Shown: positions 1 through 7,133, numbered from the stretch's first letter. The stretch is DNA of 10,639 nt from Cytophagales bacterium (GCA_013298205.1 JAAFJZ010000056.1:1-10639), one strand, 5' to 3'. Notes: a model not told the origin generated them from the letters alone. Numbers and translations are program-made.

Positions 1-86
1 TACCTAACAAGTTGATTGCCATTATTAGTGGTAAAAACAAAAGAATTTTTTATAATTTTGGTGAAGAAAAATGGTTTTTAGGCTAA
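1..86 (+). CDS. 3' end of an unrecognised gene upstream in the glycan operon (partial)
   Basis: The frame that begins at position 3 is open from the left edge to a TAA at 84-86. It encodes a 27-residue tail rich in Lys, Ile and Phe, with the segments LIAIISGKNKR and FGEEKWFLG. The other two + frames stop within the first 15 bases, so this is the only frame that could continue a gene from the left. The tail is too short to assign a family. A basic, aromatic C-terminus is common in glycosyltransferases and other membrane-associated polysaccharide enzymes, but that is only suggestive. A 68-bp A/T-rich gap separates it from the next gene on the same strand, so it probably belongs to the same operon. 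The alternative is a chance open stretch. Confidence 0.5.
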   Translation, partial: PNKLIAIISGKNKRIFYNFGEEKWFLG

Positions 87-154
87 GTTTTAAAATACTC
101 TTTGATTTAAAAATTTGGAAAATATTTTTATGAATTTTATCAATAAACTTTAAA

Positions 155-1021
155 ATGCCAAATTTGCCAAAAATAGCTATTATTACACCTACATACAACG
201 CTTCCAAAACGCTTGAAGCCTGCCTAAAAAGTGTAATAAGCCAGAATTACCTGAATTTAGAACACGTTGTTATTGATGGAAATTCTACTGATGAGAGTTT
301 GAAAATAATAAAGAAATATGCAGAAAAGTATTCTCATATAAAATACATTTCTGAAAAAGACAAAGGTATTTTTGATGCAATGAACAAAGGAATTGATTTG
401 GCAACAAGTGACTTTTTGCTTTTTTTGGGTGCTGACGATGTTTTAGCAGACAATATTTTGAATAAAATCACACACGAAGTTGATTTTGATAATTTTGATT
501 TGGTCTATGGCAAAGTGAAATATCCCACACGAGAGTGTGGAAAAGAATATAAAACAGAAAATATCACAGATGAATTATTGATAAATCCTTTTATTCATCT
601 TTTTATGCATCATCAAGGTACTTTTATTAGGAAGTCTTTGTTTGATATTTTTGGGAAATATGATTTACAGTATCCAATTGGTGCTGATGTGCATTTTTTT
701 ATCAAAACAATCAATCACCCAAAAGTTAGAAAACAATTTATAAATAGCATTTTTGCTGTTGTTGGTGATGAAGGTGTAAGTGGACAAGTGGAAGAATTAA
801 AATTGAGGTATGAATTTCCTGATTTGGCTAAAAAACACTTACAAATAGACATTGATAAACAAAAATACTATCGCAATTTTGCTAAATATTATTTTGATGA
901 AATCAAGAATAAAAATCTTAGTAAAGGAATTAAAGGAATTATTAAAATAGCATCTACACAAGGGGATTTCTTATATTATCTTAAAAATACACTTTATTAC
1001 CTCAAAAAAAGATTTTTTTAA
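155..1021 (+). CDS. Family 2 glycosyltransferase (GT-A fold)
   Basis: This 288-residue protein should transfer a sugar from a nucleotide-sugar donor to a growing lipid-linked glycan at the inner face of the cytoplasmic membrane. The N-terminus has the GT2 signature: TPTYN at about 11-15, VVIDGNSTDES at 38-48 (nucleotide-binding loop) and EKDKGIFDAMNKGIDLA at 67-83. The metal-binding motif is LGADDVL at 91-97, with D94 and D95 as the DxD equivalent. MHHQGTFIRKSLF (151-163) and GADVHFF (176-182) match the acceptor-side and catalytic-base region of the WcaA/colanic-acid-like subgroup. There is no membrane segment. The C-terminus is basic and aromatic, which fits peripheral membrane binding. The ATG is chosen because the catalytic domain starts six residues later and no in-frame start upstream is better. 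The stop directly abuts the next ATG. Donor and acceptor cannot be told from sequence. Confidence 0.9.
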   Translation: MPNLPKIAIITPTYNASKTLEACLKSVISQNYLNLEHVVIDGNSTDESLKIIKKYAEKYSHIKYISEKDKGIFDAMNKGIDLATSDFLLFLGADDVLADNILNKITHEVDFDNFDLVYGKVKYPTRECGKEYKTENITDELLINPFIHLFMHHQGTFIRKSLFDIFGKYDLQYPIGADVHFFIKTINHPKVRKQFINSIFAVVGDEGVSGQVEELKLRYEFPDLAKKHLQIDIDKQKYYRNFAKYYFDEIKNKNLSKGIKGIIKIASTQGDFLYYLKNTLYYLKKRFF

Positions 1022-1915
1022 ATGATACATCTTGCTATTGCCTTTGATAATAACTATTTAATGCCTTTTTATGCGTTGGTGGCTTCTATTTTTGAGAATA
1101 ATACACAAAATCATTTTCATTGTATTATTAGAAATATTGACAGCAAAGAAAAACAGGAAATTATTGATTATATAGCAAAAAATCAAAGTGAAATAAATTT
1201 TTATGAGGTAGATGAAACCCTTATTAGTCAATTCGTTACTAGAAGTCATTGGAATACATCAGTATATTATAAAATGTTTTTTCCGCTTTTGGTGCAAAAT
1301 ATTGATAAATTACTGTATTTAGATACAGATATGCTGGTGGTCGGCTCACTAAAAGCGTTATATGAAACAGGTTTGGGCAATTATCCGCTAGCAGCCGTAT
1401 ATGATAATTATGTAAAAACACAGCCTGACATAGGAATTGACAAAGAAGAAGCCTATTTTAACTCTGGAATGTTACTTATAGACATAAAAAAGTGGAATGC
1501 GCAAAAAATATCAGAAAATGCTATTGATTTTTTACAAAAAAATCCTGAGAAAATAAAATTTGTTGACCAATGTGCGTTAAATGCAGTATTAAAAGATAAT
1601 TGGCAGAGAGTTTCTGAAAAATACAATTTGATATATTCCTACATTCCAGAAAACTTGCCTAAAAGCCAATTTAAAGAATTTTTGAGTGATAAAAGTGTTT
1701 TGCACTTTACGCTTCAACGACCTTGGACGTTGCTTTGTAAAAATAGATTTCGTTACTTGTATCGTGATTTTCTACAGAAATCCCCTAAGAAAAATCAAAA
1801 AGTTATTTTTGATTTTCAGCTTAAAGACATACTGAAATTTTTTAAAATACGGCTAATAGAGTTTTATACAGACAATTTATTTTTACAAAAAATTTGGAGA
1901 AAAATTAAACTATGA
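1022..1915 (+). CDS. Family 8 glycosyltransferase (LgtC-like)
   Basis: This 297-residue retaining glycosyltransferase is of the GT8 type, a family that includes LgtC galactosyltransferases and LPS glucosyltransferases. It starts directly with the first strand of the fold (HLAIAFDNNYLMPFYALVAS, 3-22). The DxD metal and donor site is LLYLDTDMLVV (97-107; D101 and D103). YFNSGMLLIDIKKW (145-158) is the classic GT8 acceptor/donor motif, DQCALNAVL (182-190) matches the DQDxLN element, and VLHFTLQRPW (226-235) replaces the family's HFxGxxKPW. A basic C-terminal tail of about 45 residues (from about 253, ending in WRKIKL) probably holds it at the membrane, as in LgtC. It begins on the base after the previous stop, and its end overlaps the next gene by ATGA, so translation is probably coupled. 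The sugar specificity is unknown. Confidence 0.92.
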   Translation: MIHLAIAFDNNYLMPFYALVASIFENNTQNHFHCIIRNIDSKEKQEIIDYIAKNQSEINFYEVDETLISQFVTRSHWNTSVYYKMFFPLLVQNIDKLLYLDTDMLVVGSLKALYETGLGNYPLAAVYDNYVKTQPDIGIDKEEAYFNSGMLLIDIKKWNAQKISENAIDFLQKNPEKIKFVDQCALNAVLKDNWQRVSEKYNLIYSYIPENLPKSQFKEFLSDKSVLHFTLQRPWTLLCKNRFRYLYRDFLQKSPKKNQKVIFDFQLKDILKFFKIRLIEFYTDNLFLQKIWRKIKL

Positions 1916-2649
1916 AAAAAATACTTCTATGGCTAATTAAATTATATATAAAGCCCTTACAAAATAAACCTCAACCTTATACTTATGTAAAATATGACTA
2001 CTTTAGTGGTATTGATGATCACTTGTATGGAACAATCAACTATTTAAAAAATTTGAGTATCTCTGATATGCTTATGATTGATATTGGGTCTGCTGATGGC
2101 GCAACGGCTCAATTGTTTGCAAAATCTTTTATTAAAAGCCAAATTATTGGTTTTGAACCAATCCCGGAATCTTATAAAAAGGCAGTGAACACAACCAAAC
2201 ATTTGAATAATGTAACTATTAAAAATTGTTGTATTTCAGATAAAATAGGTTTTCAAGAGTTTTATGTAACTAATAATTTAGATTCTTCTTCTTTACTAAA
2301 ACCAACAGCTATTGCTTATGATAATGTGCAGGCAGCCTCACAGATTCAAGTAGAAACTAGTACCTTGGATGCAGAAACACAGCACTTGAAATCTATCACA
2401 CTTATTAAATTAGATACTCAAGGTTCAGAGCTGATGATACTAAAAAACGCACCTGAAACTTTAAAAAAGACAAGATTTATCCTCATTGAGATGTCTATAC
2501 CTAAACAATATGATAATGCTTGCCAATATTTTGAAATAGATGATTACCTCAGAAGCCAAGGTTATAAACTTATAGGCTTATTTGCTAGGGTTGTGGGCAT
2601 TGTTGAATATGATGCACTTTACGAAAATATTAATGTGAACAAGAAATGA
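1912..2649 (+). CDS. FkbM-family SAM-dependent methyltransferase
   Basis: This 245-residue methyltransferase most likely O-methylates a sugar of the glycan made by the neighbouring enzymes. SAM-binding motif I is MIDIGSADGATA (55-66). The acidic strand-2 motif is GFEPIPESY (80-88), where the Glu should bind the SAM ribose. LDSSSLL (123-129) is the FkbM substrate-side loop, and TLDAE (151-155) followed by LIKLDTQGSELMILKNA (164-180) is the family hallmark (usually LKIDvEGxE). The hallmark Glu/Asp positions are present, so the enzyme looks active. The first 20 residues are basic and hydrophobic and could be peripheral to the membrane. The gene overlaps both neighbours by four bases (ATGA), which puts it inside the glycosyltransferase operon. 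FkbM itself methylates a macrolide; homologues in polysaccharide loci are usually assigned to sugar methylation by context, as here. Confidence 0.9.
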   Translation: MKKILLWLIKLYIKPLQNKPQPYTYVKYDYFSGIDDHLYGTINYLKNLSISDMLMIDIGSADGATAQLFAKSFIKSQIIGFEPIPESYKKAVNTTKHLNNVTIKNCCISDKIGFQEFYVTNNLDSSSLLKPTAIAYDNVQAASQIQVETSTLDAETQHLKSITLIKLDTQGSELMILKNAPETLKKTRFILIEMSIPKQYDNACQYFEIDDYLRSQGYKLIGLFARVVGIVEYDALYENINVNKK

Positions 2650-3542
2650 TTACTATTTACTCACGTGGGCAACTCGGAAATCAATTATTTCAATATGCTT
2701 TTGCATATAGTAAAGCCAAAGAAATGACTACTTTTTTTGCCATTGATAAGTTAGATACCAAAGATAGTTTGGGATATTTTATACGAAAAACTACCAAAAT
2801 GACTATTGGAGATAAGGTATCTAAATTTTTATATAGCTTAAAATTCTATCTGCATCCAAGATTATACAAAGTGTTATTGAATGGATTGCAACTATTAAAT
2901 AAAAAAAATCTACAAATAGAAGACGACTGCTGGGCTAATCCGATAGAAAACTCACGATGTTTTAAAGAAAAAGAAGTTTTTAAAGGCTATTTTCAATCAT
3001 GTCACTATTTTCTACAATATGAAAAAGAAATTAGAGAATTGTTTAGAATTAGCCCTACAATTTCTAACAGTTTTTATGAGAAATTTGGTGATTTATTTCA
3101 AAAAAATAAAACCATTGCAATTCATATAAGGCGTAATGATTATTTGTATCTGAATGATGAAAAATTAGGTGGAAAAAATTTAAGTTTGCCTTACAGTTAT
3201 TACGAGAATGCTTTGAGTAGCATTGAAGCCATTGAAATTTATAAAATAATCATTGTAGGAGATGATATGGATTTTATAAAAGATAATTTTAAAAACTTAG
3301 AGAATAGTATCTTGATTAGTGAGTCAGAAATTATTGATTTTCAAATCATTATGAATGCTGATGTTGCTATTATTGCTAACAGCACGTTTGCATGGTGGGC
3401 TGCTTTCCTTAATTCTAAAAAGCATAAAAAAATTATCGCTCCAAAATATTGGCAAGGATTTAAAGTAAATAAGGAATTTCCAAACGGAATATCAAGTAAT
3501 CTGGAATGGGAATTTATAGAATTTTCAAAGAGTAAAATTTAA
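2646..3542 (+). CDS. Family 11 glycosyltransferase, probable alpha-1,2-fucosyltransferase
   Basis: This 298-residue enzyme has the full set of GT11 motifs and should transfer fucose from GDP-fucose to a glycan. RGQLGNQLFQYAFA (7-20) is the N-terminal GGLGNQxFQYA motif. FKGYFQSCHYF (112-122) is the conserved GYxQsxxYF block. IAIHIRRNDYL (157-167) contains the HxRRxD GDP-binding motif. DFQIIMNADVAIIANSTFAWWAAFL lies at 231-255, and the NSTFAWWAA part is diagnostic for GT11. The length is normal for bacterial members. Bacterial GT11 enzymes usually make Fuc-alpha-1,2-Gal linkages, although some use other acceptors. The ATG lies in an ATGA overlap with the methyltransferase, and the conserved domain begins at once, which supports this start. 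No GDP-fucose synthesis genes (gmd, fcl) are in the window. The gene sits between two FkbM methyltransferases. Confidence 0.93.
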   Translation: MITIYSRGQLGNQLFQYAFAYSKAKEMTTFFAIDKLDTKDSLGYFIRKTTKMTIGDKVSKFLYSLKFYLHPRLYKVLLNGLQLLNKKNLQIEDDCWANPIENSRCFKEKEVFKGYFQSCHYFLQYEKEIRELFRISPTISNSFYEKFGDLFQKNKTIAIHIRRNDYLYLNDEKLGGKNLSLPYSYYENALSSIEAIEIYKIIIVGDDMDFIKDNFKNLENSILISESEIIDFQIIMNADVAIIANSTFAWWAAFLNSKKHKKIIAPKYWQGFKVNKEFPNGISSNLEWEFIEFSKSKI

Positions 3543-3549
3543 TTTAAAA

Positions 3550-3990
3550 ATGATAAAAAATATAATTAAAAACCTTATTCCTCAATTTATTCTAAAGAAA
3601 ATTCAAATTTTTAGAAACGAACGAAACCGACAAAATCCCGTACTTTCGTTCTCGCAAGCGGGAGAAGACCGCATTTTACATATGTGGATAAATATTTTAA
3701 AACTAAAAAAAATGACCTACATAGATATAGGTGCTTACGACCCCTTTTTAATTAGCAATACTGCTTTGTTCTATCAACAAGGATATCGTGGTATAAATAT
3801 TGAGCCAAATCCTGTATCTTTTCAAAGGTTTGTAAAACAGAGAACACAAGACATTAACATAAATGTTGGAATTGCTGCTAAAAGTGGGACATTACAGTAT
3901 TTTATGATGGATAATGATACGTTAAATACCTTTTTGAAAATGAAGCGAATTTATATCAAAGCAAAGGAATTTCTAAAATCAAAAAAATGA
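3550..3990 (+). CDS. FkbM-family methyltransferase, N-terminal half of a split gene
   Basis: These 146 residues carry the SAM-binding half of a second FkbM-type methyltransferase. SFSQAGEDRIL (33-43) is the conserved N-terminal block of this subgroup. YIDIGAYDPFLISN (57-70) is motif I, GINIEPNP (81-88) is the acidic strand-2 motif, and DNDTLNTF (121-128) is the loop that normally follows. The frame then ends in KSKK-stop, before the family's VPVxTL and SIDVEG elements. Those elements are encoded in the -1 frame directly downstream (3987-4268). A normal member runs to about 240 residues, and 146 plus 93 gives that length. On its own this half lacks the hallmark DxEG region and should be inactive. 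It starts seven bases after the fucosyltransferase stop, in the same operon. Confidence 0.85.
   Translation: MIKNIIKNLIPQFILKKIQIFRNERNRQNPVLSFSQAGEDRILHMWINILKLKKMTYIDIGAYDPFLISNTALFYQQGYRGINIEPNPVSFQRFVKQRTQDININVGIAAKSGTLQYFMMDNDTLNTFLKMKRIYIKAKEFLKSKK
3980..3990 (+). other. Slippery A7 run with stop at the FkbM frame break
   Basis: In the upstream frame the bases read TCA AAA AAA TGA (3979-3990). The run of seven A's (3981-3987) therefore forms A AAA AAA immediately before the stop, an ideal -1 slippery heptamer (X XXY YYZ). A -1 slip after the second AAA enters the downstream frame exactly at ATG 3987, and the protein continues SKK-MISLPVV without loss. The same bases also form an ATGA stop-start overlap like those at 1912 and 2646. 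A one-base loss in an A8 run, true or from sequencing, would give the same picture. I did not find a clear stimulatory hairpin downstream. Confidence 0.55.
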
Positions 3991-4268
3991 TTAGTTTACC
4001 TGTTGTTACGATACAAGAAATAGTAAAAAAATATCATAATAATATCTTTCCAGATTTACTTTCTATAGATGTTGAAGGACTTGACGAGGAAATATTACGC
4101 TCTATTGATTTTGAAACGAATTTTCCTAAAATTATTTGTGTAGAAACACAAAACTATGCCAAAGGAATGAGAGAGGAAAGTATCATAAGTTTTTTAGAAG
4201 AGAAAAATTTTAAAATAGTTGCCGAAACAGGGCTGAACACAATTTTTATTAATAACAATATAATTTAA
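3987..4268 (+). CDS. FkbM-family methyltransferase, C-terminal half of a split gene
   Basis: These 93 residues continue the FkbM fold that breaks off at 3990. LPVVTIQEIVKKY (4-16) matches the VPVxTLxeil element, LLSIDVEGLDEEIL (24-37) is the family hallmark (D28, E30, G31), and VETQN (52-56) plus TGLNTIFIN (81-89) are typical final strands. There is no SAM-binding glycine motif, so this half cannot act alone. The ATG may be used by stop-start coupling, or may simply be an internal Met reached by frameshift. An AAAGGA lies about 18 bases upstream, too far to be a convincing ribosome site. The stop is followed two bases later by the next glycosyltransferase. Together with the upstream half it gives one normal-length protein, so I read the pair as one gene with a frame break. 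Confidence 0.8.
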   Translation: MISLPVVTIQEIVKKYHNNIFPDLLSIDVEGLDEEILRSIDFETNFPKIICVETQNYAKGMREESIISFLEEKNFKIVAETGLNTIFINNNII

Positions 4269-4270
4269 GA

Positions 4271-5287
4271 ATGCCGTATAGTTTTGTTTTTTTTTCTTAT
4301 AAATCAATAGTTGTTCACCAAAGAACAATATTCTCGGTACTTAGTTTGATTGCGAATTATGATTATGATATTAATGACAAAATACTATTATATACTGACG
4401 ATTCATATTATTTAAAACAATTTCTAAAAAATATACTAATTGTTGAATATGTAGATATTGATGAAAAAAGTATTATTAGTATGATGGGAGAATATGACCT
4501 TATACACCGAGTTAAGATTGGAATTATAGAAAAAACTTTTAACCAATATCCTCAAAACATAATTTTGTATGCAGATTCTGATACTTTTTTTACTGCAAAT
4601 ATGAGCAACTCACTACAAGAGATTTCAGTGAAAAACTCTATTATGCACAAGTATGAATTTAGCTTTAAAGATATTAATCAGCAACAAGAAATAGATATTA
4701 CAAAAGAATATTGCAATCTATTTAATGAAAATAAATTTAAAATTGATAACGAACTTGTTAGTATTGTCCCAAATTTTAGTTCTTGGAATGCTGGTATTAT
4801 AGGACTTCACCACGAAAATAAAAATTGGCTAAATGCCGTTTATCAGCTTACAGACCAAACCTACGCTAAAGTTAGACATCACGCCTGCGAGCAATTTTCT
4901 TTCTCGTATGTTCTCCAAACAAAAGGAACTTTAACCGATTTTGAGAAATACAATAGACATTATTGGCATAGTACAGAGAAAAAAATAGCTGATAAATTAC
5001 TTTCTGAAAAACTCAATAATGATTTCGCAAAACTAAGTTTGAAAGATAAAAAAGAACAAGTAAAAAAGTATTGTAATCACCTTCTAAAATTATTCCCTAA
5101 TCACGAATACACACACTCTTACAATGCTATGATTGCTTTTCAGAGTAAAATGTATTTAGTTGGATTTAAACATATTTTTCTTACTTTATTAAAAAATCCT
5201 TTTCAAAATGTGAAATTTTTTAAGGATGTGCTCCATTACATAAAAATATGGTTAATTGACAGAATTACCTTTTTGAAAACCTTTTAA
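4271..5287 (+). CDS. Divergent DxD-type glycosyltransferase
   Basis: This 338-residue protein has no family I can name with certainty, but it has the layout of a GT-A nucleotide-sugar transferase distantly like GT8. The first strand is SFVFFSYKSIVVHQRT (4-19). IILYADSDTFF (97-107) has the DxD metal site at D102 and D104. SSWNAGIIGLH (170-180) is the equivalent of the GT8 NSGxxxxd motif. HACEQFSFSYVL (204-215) resembles the DQ/EQ element, and RHYWHS (229-234) may supply a late metal-binding His. From about 240 a helical, Lys-rich region leads to a hydrophobic and basic C-terminus (about 290-338), which suggests membrane association. The spacing to both neighbours is two to five bases, so it is an operon member. 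Probable role: one glycosyl transfer step in the same polysaccharide. The donor and acceptor are unknown. Confidence 0.72.
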   Translation: MPYSFVFFSYKSIVVHQRTIFSVLSLIANYDYDINDKILLYTDDSYYLKQFLKNILIVEYVDIDEKSIISMMGEYDLIHRVKIGIIEKTFNQYPQNIILYADSDTFFTANMSNSLQEISVKNSIMHKYEFSFKDINQQQEIDITKEYCNLFNENKFKIDNELVSIVPNFSSWNAGIIGLHHENKNWLNAVYQLTDQTYAKVRHHACEQFSFSYVLQTKGTLTDFEKYNRHYWHSTEKKIADKLLSEKLNNDFAKLSLKDKKEQVKKYCNHLLKLFPNHEYTHSYNAMIAFQSKMYLVGFKHIFLTLLKNPFQNVKFFKDVLHYIKIWLIDRITFLKTF

Positions 5288-5292
5288 AAGCA

Positions 5293-6267
5293 ATGAACGG
5301 TGTTTCAGTAATTATTTGCGGCTTCAACAGTTCTAAAAGAATTGAAAATACTTTAGTGCACCTTATAAACCAAAATATACCTAGCTATATAAATTGGGAA
5401 GTGTTAGTTATTGACAACAATTCTTCAGATACAACAGCCCAAATAGCTCAAAATAAATTAGAATCAAGCAACCTCGATTTTTCTGTTTTAAAAGAAAGTA
5501 ATCCTGGACTTAGCCACGCTAGAAAAAAGGGTGTTAATAGTTCAAAATATAATTATTTGGTTTTTTGTGATGATGACAACTGGTTAAATGACAATTATAT
5601 TAGTAATGTCTATAATTTATTTTCAAATACTCAAGCTTCAATCCTTGGAGGACATGGTGTGGCTATATCAGACATTGAATTGCCAAAATGGTTTGATCAA
5701 TTCAAATACTGCTATGCTACAGGGGAGCAGCATAGTTCTTTTAGACAAAAAAAAACAGTTTATGGGGCTGGCATCGCATTTAAGAAAGAATGCTTTCTTG
5801 TCTTATCACAAATAAATTTCACTCACCTTGTAACTGGCAGAAAAGGAAAAAAAATGTTGTCTGGTGAAGACACAGAATTATGCTGGATTCTATATTTGTT
5901 GGGATTTGAATTATTTGTCCCTGAAAATGGATTAGAATTTCATCACTGTATTCCACCGAATAGATTAACATACAAATATTTATATAAATTTTACTTTGGT
6001 AACGGTTATAGTTCATTTTTTACAAGTTCTTATGAAGACATTATATTGAAAAATTACAAGTATTTAGACTTTTTTCCATTATGGTTGTCTAAAAGACTAT
6101 TGTTTCAAGCGAAGTATTTTTTTGTGTTACTTTTTCAACCTAATAGGTTATTGGGTCTAACTCACTGGCTTGGTTATTCTTATAGCTTATTTATCAATGC
6201 TCGAATAGTAAATCAACATACACAAAATATTTTAAATAAAATCTCGTCCCTTCCCAAAAAAATCTAG
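5293..6267 (+). CDS. Family 2 glycosyltransferase (GT-A fold)
   Basis: This 324-residue inverting glycosyltransferase is of a different GT2 subgroup from the one at 155. VSVIICGFNSS (4-14) and VLVIDNNSSDTT (37-48) form the nucleotide-binding site. ESNPGLSHARKKG (68-80) is the conserved GLsxARNxG block. VFCDDDNWL (90-98) holds the DDD metal site. VYGAGIAFKKE (156-166) follows, and SGEDTELCWIL (190-200) is the ED catalytic-base motif, with HH at 217-218 after it. The C-terminal 60 residues are aromatic and hydrophobic (about 264-300) and may bind or dip into the membrane. It begins five bases after the previous stop and is the last gene of the glycan operon; no hairpin terminator follows its stop, so transcription may run into ndk. 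The donor sugar is not predictable. Confidence 0.9.
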   Translation: MNGVSVIICGFNSSKRIENTLVHLINQNIPSYINWEVLVIDNNSSDTTAQIAQNKLESSNLDFSVLKESNPGLSHARKKGVNSSKYNYLVFCDDDNWLNDNYISNVYNLFSNTQASILGGHGVAISDIELPKWFDQFKYCYATGEQHSSFRQKKTVYGAGIAFKKECFLVLSQINFTHLVTGRKGKKMLSGEDTELCWILYLLGFELFVPENGLEFHHCIPPNRLTYKYLYKFYFGNGYSSFFTSSYEDIILKNYKYLDFFPLWLSKRLLFQAKYFFVLLFQPNRLLGLTHWLGYSYSLFINARIVNQHTQNILNKISSLPKKI

Positions 6268-6276
6268 CCCCTATTT

Positions 6277-6306
6277 TTCGACAAACCACAAAAAAACATA
6301 GCTTTG
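6277..6306 (+). promoter_or_regulatory. Candidate Bacteroidota-type promoter for ndk
   Basis: TAGCTTTG at 6299-6306 matches the Bacteroidota -7 consensus TAnnTTTG at every fixed base. A weak -33 element (TTC in a T-run, 6277-6279, consensus TTG) lies 19 bases upstream. Transcription would start near 6313, giving a leader of about 43 nt that is A-rich just before the ATG, as is usual in this phylum in place of a Shine-Dalgarno site. The weak -33 is the main doubt. Confidence 0.55.
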
Positions 6307-6355
6307 CATTTCCATTTTTTACAATAGTCTTTACAACCAAATTAAAAAAACAATT

Positions 6356-6769
6356 ATGGCAATTACATTTTCAATGATAAAACCAGATGCTTATGCAGAT
6401 GGACATTCTGGAGCGATTTTTCAAATGATAGAAAAAGCAGGTTTTAAAATTAAAGCTTTAAAACTTACATATTTAAGTGAAGAGGTAGCAGGCAAATTTT
6501 ATGAAGTACATAAAGAAAGACCTTTCTACAACGATTTGAAAAAATATATGTCTAAAGGACCAATAATGGCTTTTGTAATAGAAAAAAACGATGCGGTAGC
6601 CGATTATCGTAAACTTATTGGTGCTACAAATCCTGCTCAAGCCGAGGAAGGAACCATTCGTAAGCTGTTTGCCAAATCATTAGAAGCCAATGCAGTTCAT
6701 GGCTCAGATTCGGATGAAAACGCACTATTAGAAGCAAGTTTCTTTTTTGCTAAAACTGAAATGTTTTAA
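6356..6769 (+). CDS. ndk: Nucleoside-diphosphate kinase
   Basis: This is a complete 137-residue NDK, which moves the gamma phosphate of ATP to other NDPs through a phospho-histidine and so supplies NTPs and dNTPs, including GTP and CTP for nucleotide sugars. The catalytic His is H115 in NAVHGSDS (112-119), a nearly invariant NDK motif. Other family residues are K9 in MIKPDA (7-12), H52 (usually Tyr) and F57 in the VHKERPFY segment (51-58), R85, T91 in the GATNPAQA segment (89-96) and R102 in GTIRKLF. The length is normal for the short bacterial form (about 137-155). The start is fixed by the first strand beginning at residue 2. It has its own likely promoter and a strong terminator, so it is probably transcribed alone as well as by readthrough from the glycan operon. 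It looks intact and ordinary, with less A/T-biased sequence than the glycosyltransferases. Confidence 0.97.
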   Translation: MAITFSMIKPDAYADGHSGAIFQMIEKAGFKIKALKLTYLSEEVAGKFYEVHKERPFYNDLKKYMSKGPIMAFVIEKNDAVADYRKLIGATNPAQAEEGTIRKLFAKSLEANAVHGSDSDENALLEASFFFAKTEMF

Positions 6770-6775
6770 TTTTAA

Positions 6776-6816
6776 TAAGCTTCTGAATGAAATGATTTTC
6801 AGAAGCTTAAATTTTT
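6776..6816 (+). terminator. Intrinsic terminator after ndk
   Basis: A perfect 11-bp inverted repeat, AAGCTTCTGAA (6777-6787) and TTCAGAAGCTT (6798-6808), extended by one outer T-A pair, encloses a 10-nt loop. AAATTTTTATT follows, giving a T-run on the + strand. It starts seven bases after the ndk stop. The - strand side has no comparable T-run, so it should act in the + direction only. Confidence 0.82.
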
Positions 6817-7133
6817 ATTCCAATTCAAATGAGCCATAAAAGAAATTTTTAACTTGACCCAAAAAAATTAAATTTTATGTTCATTACTGATTTTTTCAAC
6901 TCTTAAATTGAAATTAACTTATTCTACAATAACTTTTTTCAATTTTAACCATTTTCAAAAACTTTATTTTTTGAATTCTTGATTAGTTTTTAAAAAAGTT
7001 TATTTCTTAATTTTACAAATAAATATTAACACGATTAGTTGTTTAACGTATTAGAAAAAACTAATTTTATAGCTTTAAAATGCTATTCTATTGTTAAGAA
7101 AATATATTCAAATTAACTATTTAAAAAATTGCC
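6817..7133. other. A/T-rich intergenic region before the phospho-sugar mutase
   Basis: This gap of about 320 bp holds no credible reading frame on either strand. It should contain the promoter of the downstream mutase, because the ndk terminator isolates it from upstream. No element fits TTG-N(about 20)-TAnnTTTG well. The nearest -7-like words are TAGCTTTA (7070-7077) and TAATTTTA (7008-7015), both without a well-spaced -33. Weak A/T-only inverted repeats are present (AAATTGAAA 6905-6913 with TTTCAATTT 6937-6945; ATTAGTT 7034-7040 with AACTAAT 7059-7065). These are expected at this base composition and are not assigned a role. Confidence 0.5.

Noticed and set aside
130..153. Eight-codon frame (ATG to TAA) ending one base before the first GT2 start codon, as a possible leader peptide.
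   Set aside because: It is tiny, ordinary in composition for A/T-rich DNA and has no ribosome-site or attenuator hairpin; chance is the simplest explanation.
25..207. A 60-codon open frame on the - strand across the left-end gap.
   Set aside because: It is low-complexity (Phe, Lys, Ile), overlaps the start of the GT2 gene and the end of the upstream frame antisense, and has no recognisable motif.
5588..5815. A 75-codon frame in another + frame inside the second GT2 gene.
   Set aside because: It lies wholly within a well-supported glycosyltransferase that has conserved motifs on both sides, and has no motif of its own.
155..6267. Signs of a mobile element or CRISPR array within the glycan region.
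   Set aside because: I saw no transposase motifs, no flanking terminal repeats, no direct-repeat array and no tRNA; glycan operons are often A/T-rich without a mobile element nearby.
6905..6945. Inverted repeat AAATTGAAA / TTTCAATTT as a second terminator or an operator.
   Set aside because: Nine mostly A/T pairs with a 23-nt loop and no clean T-run; expected by chance in such A/T-rich DNA.
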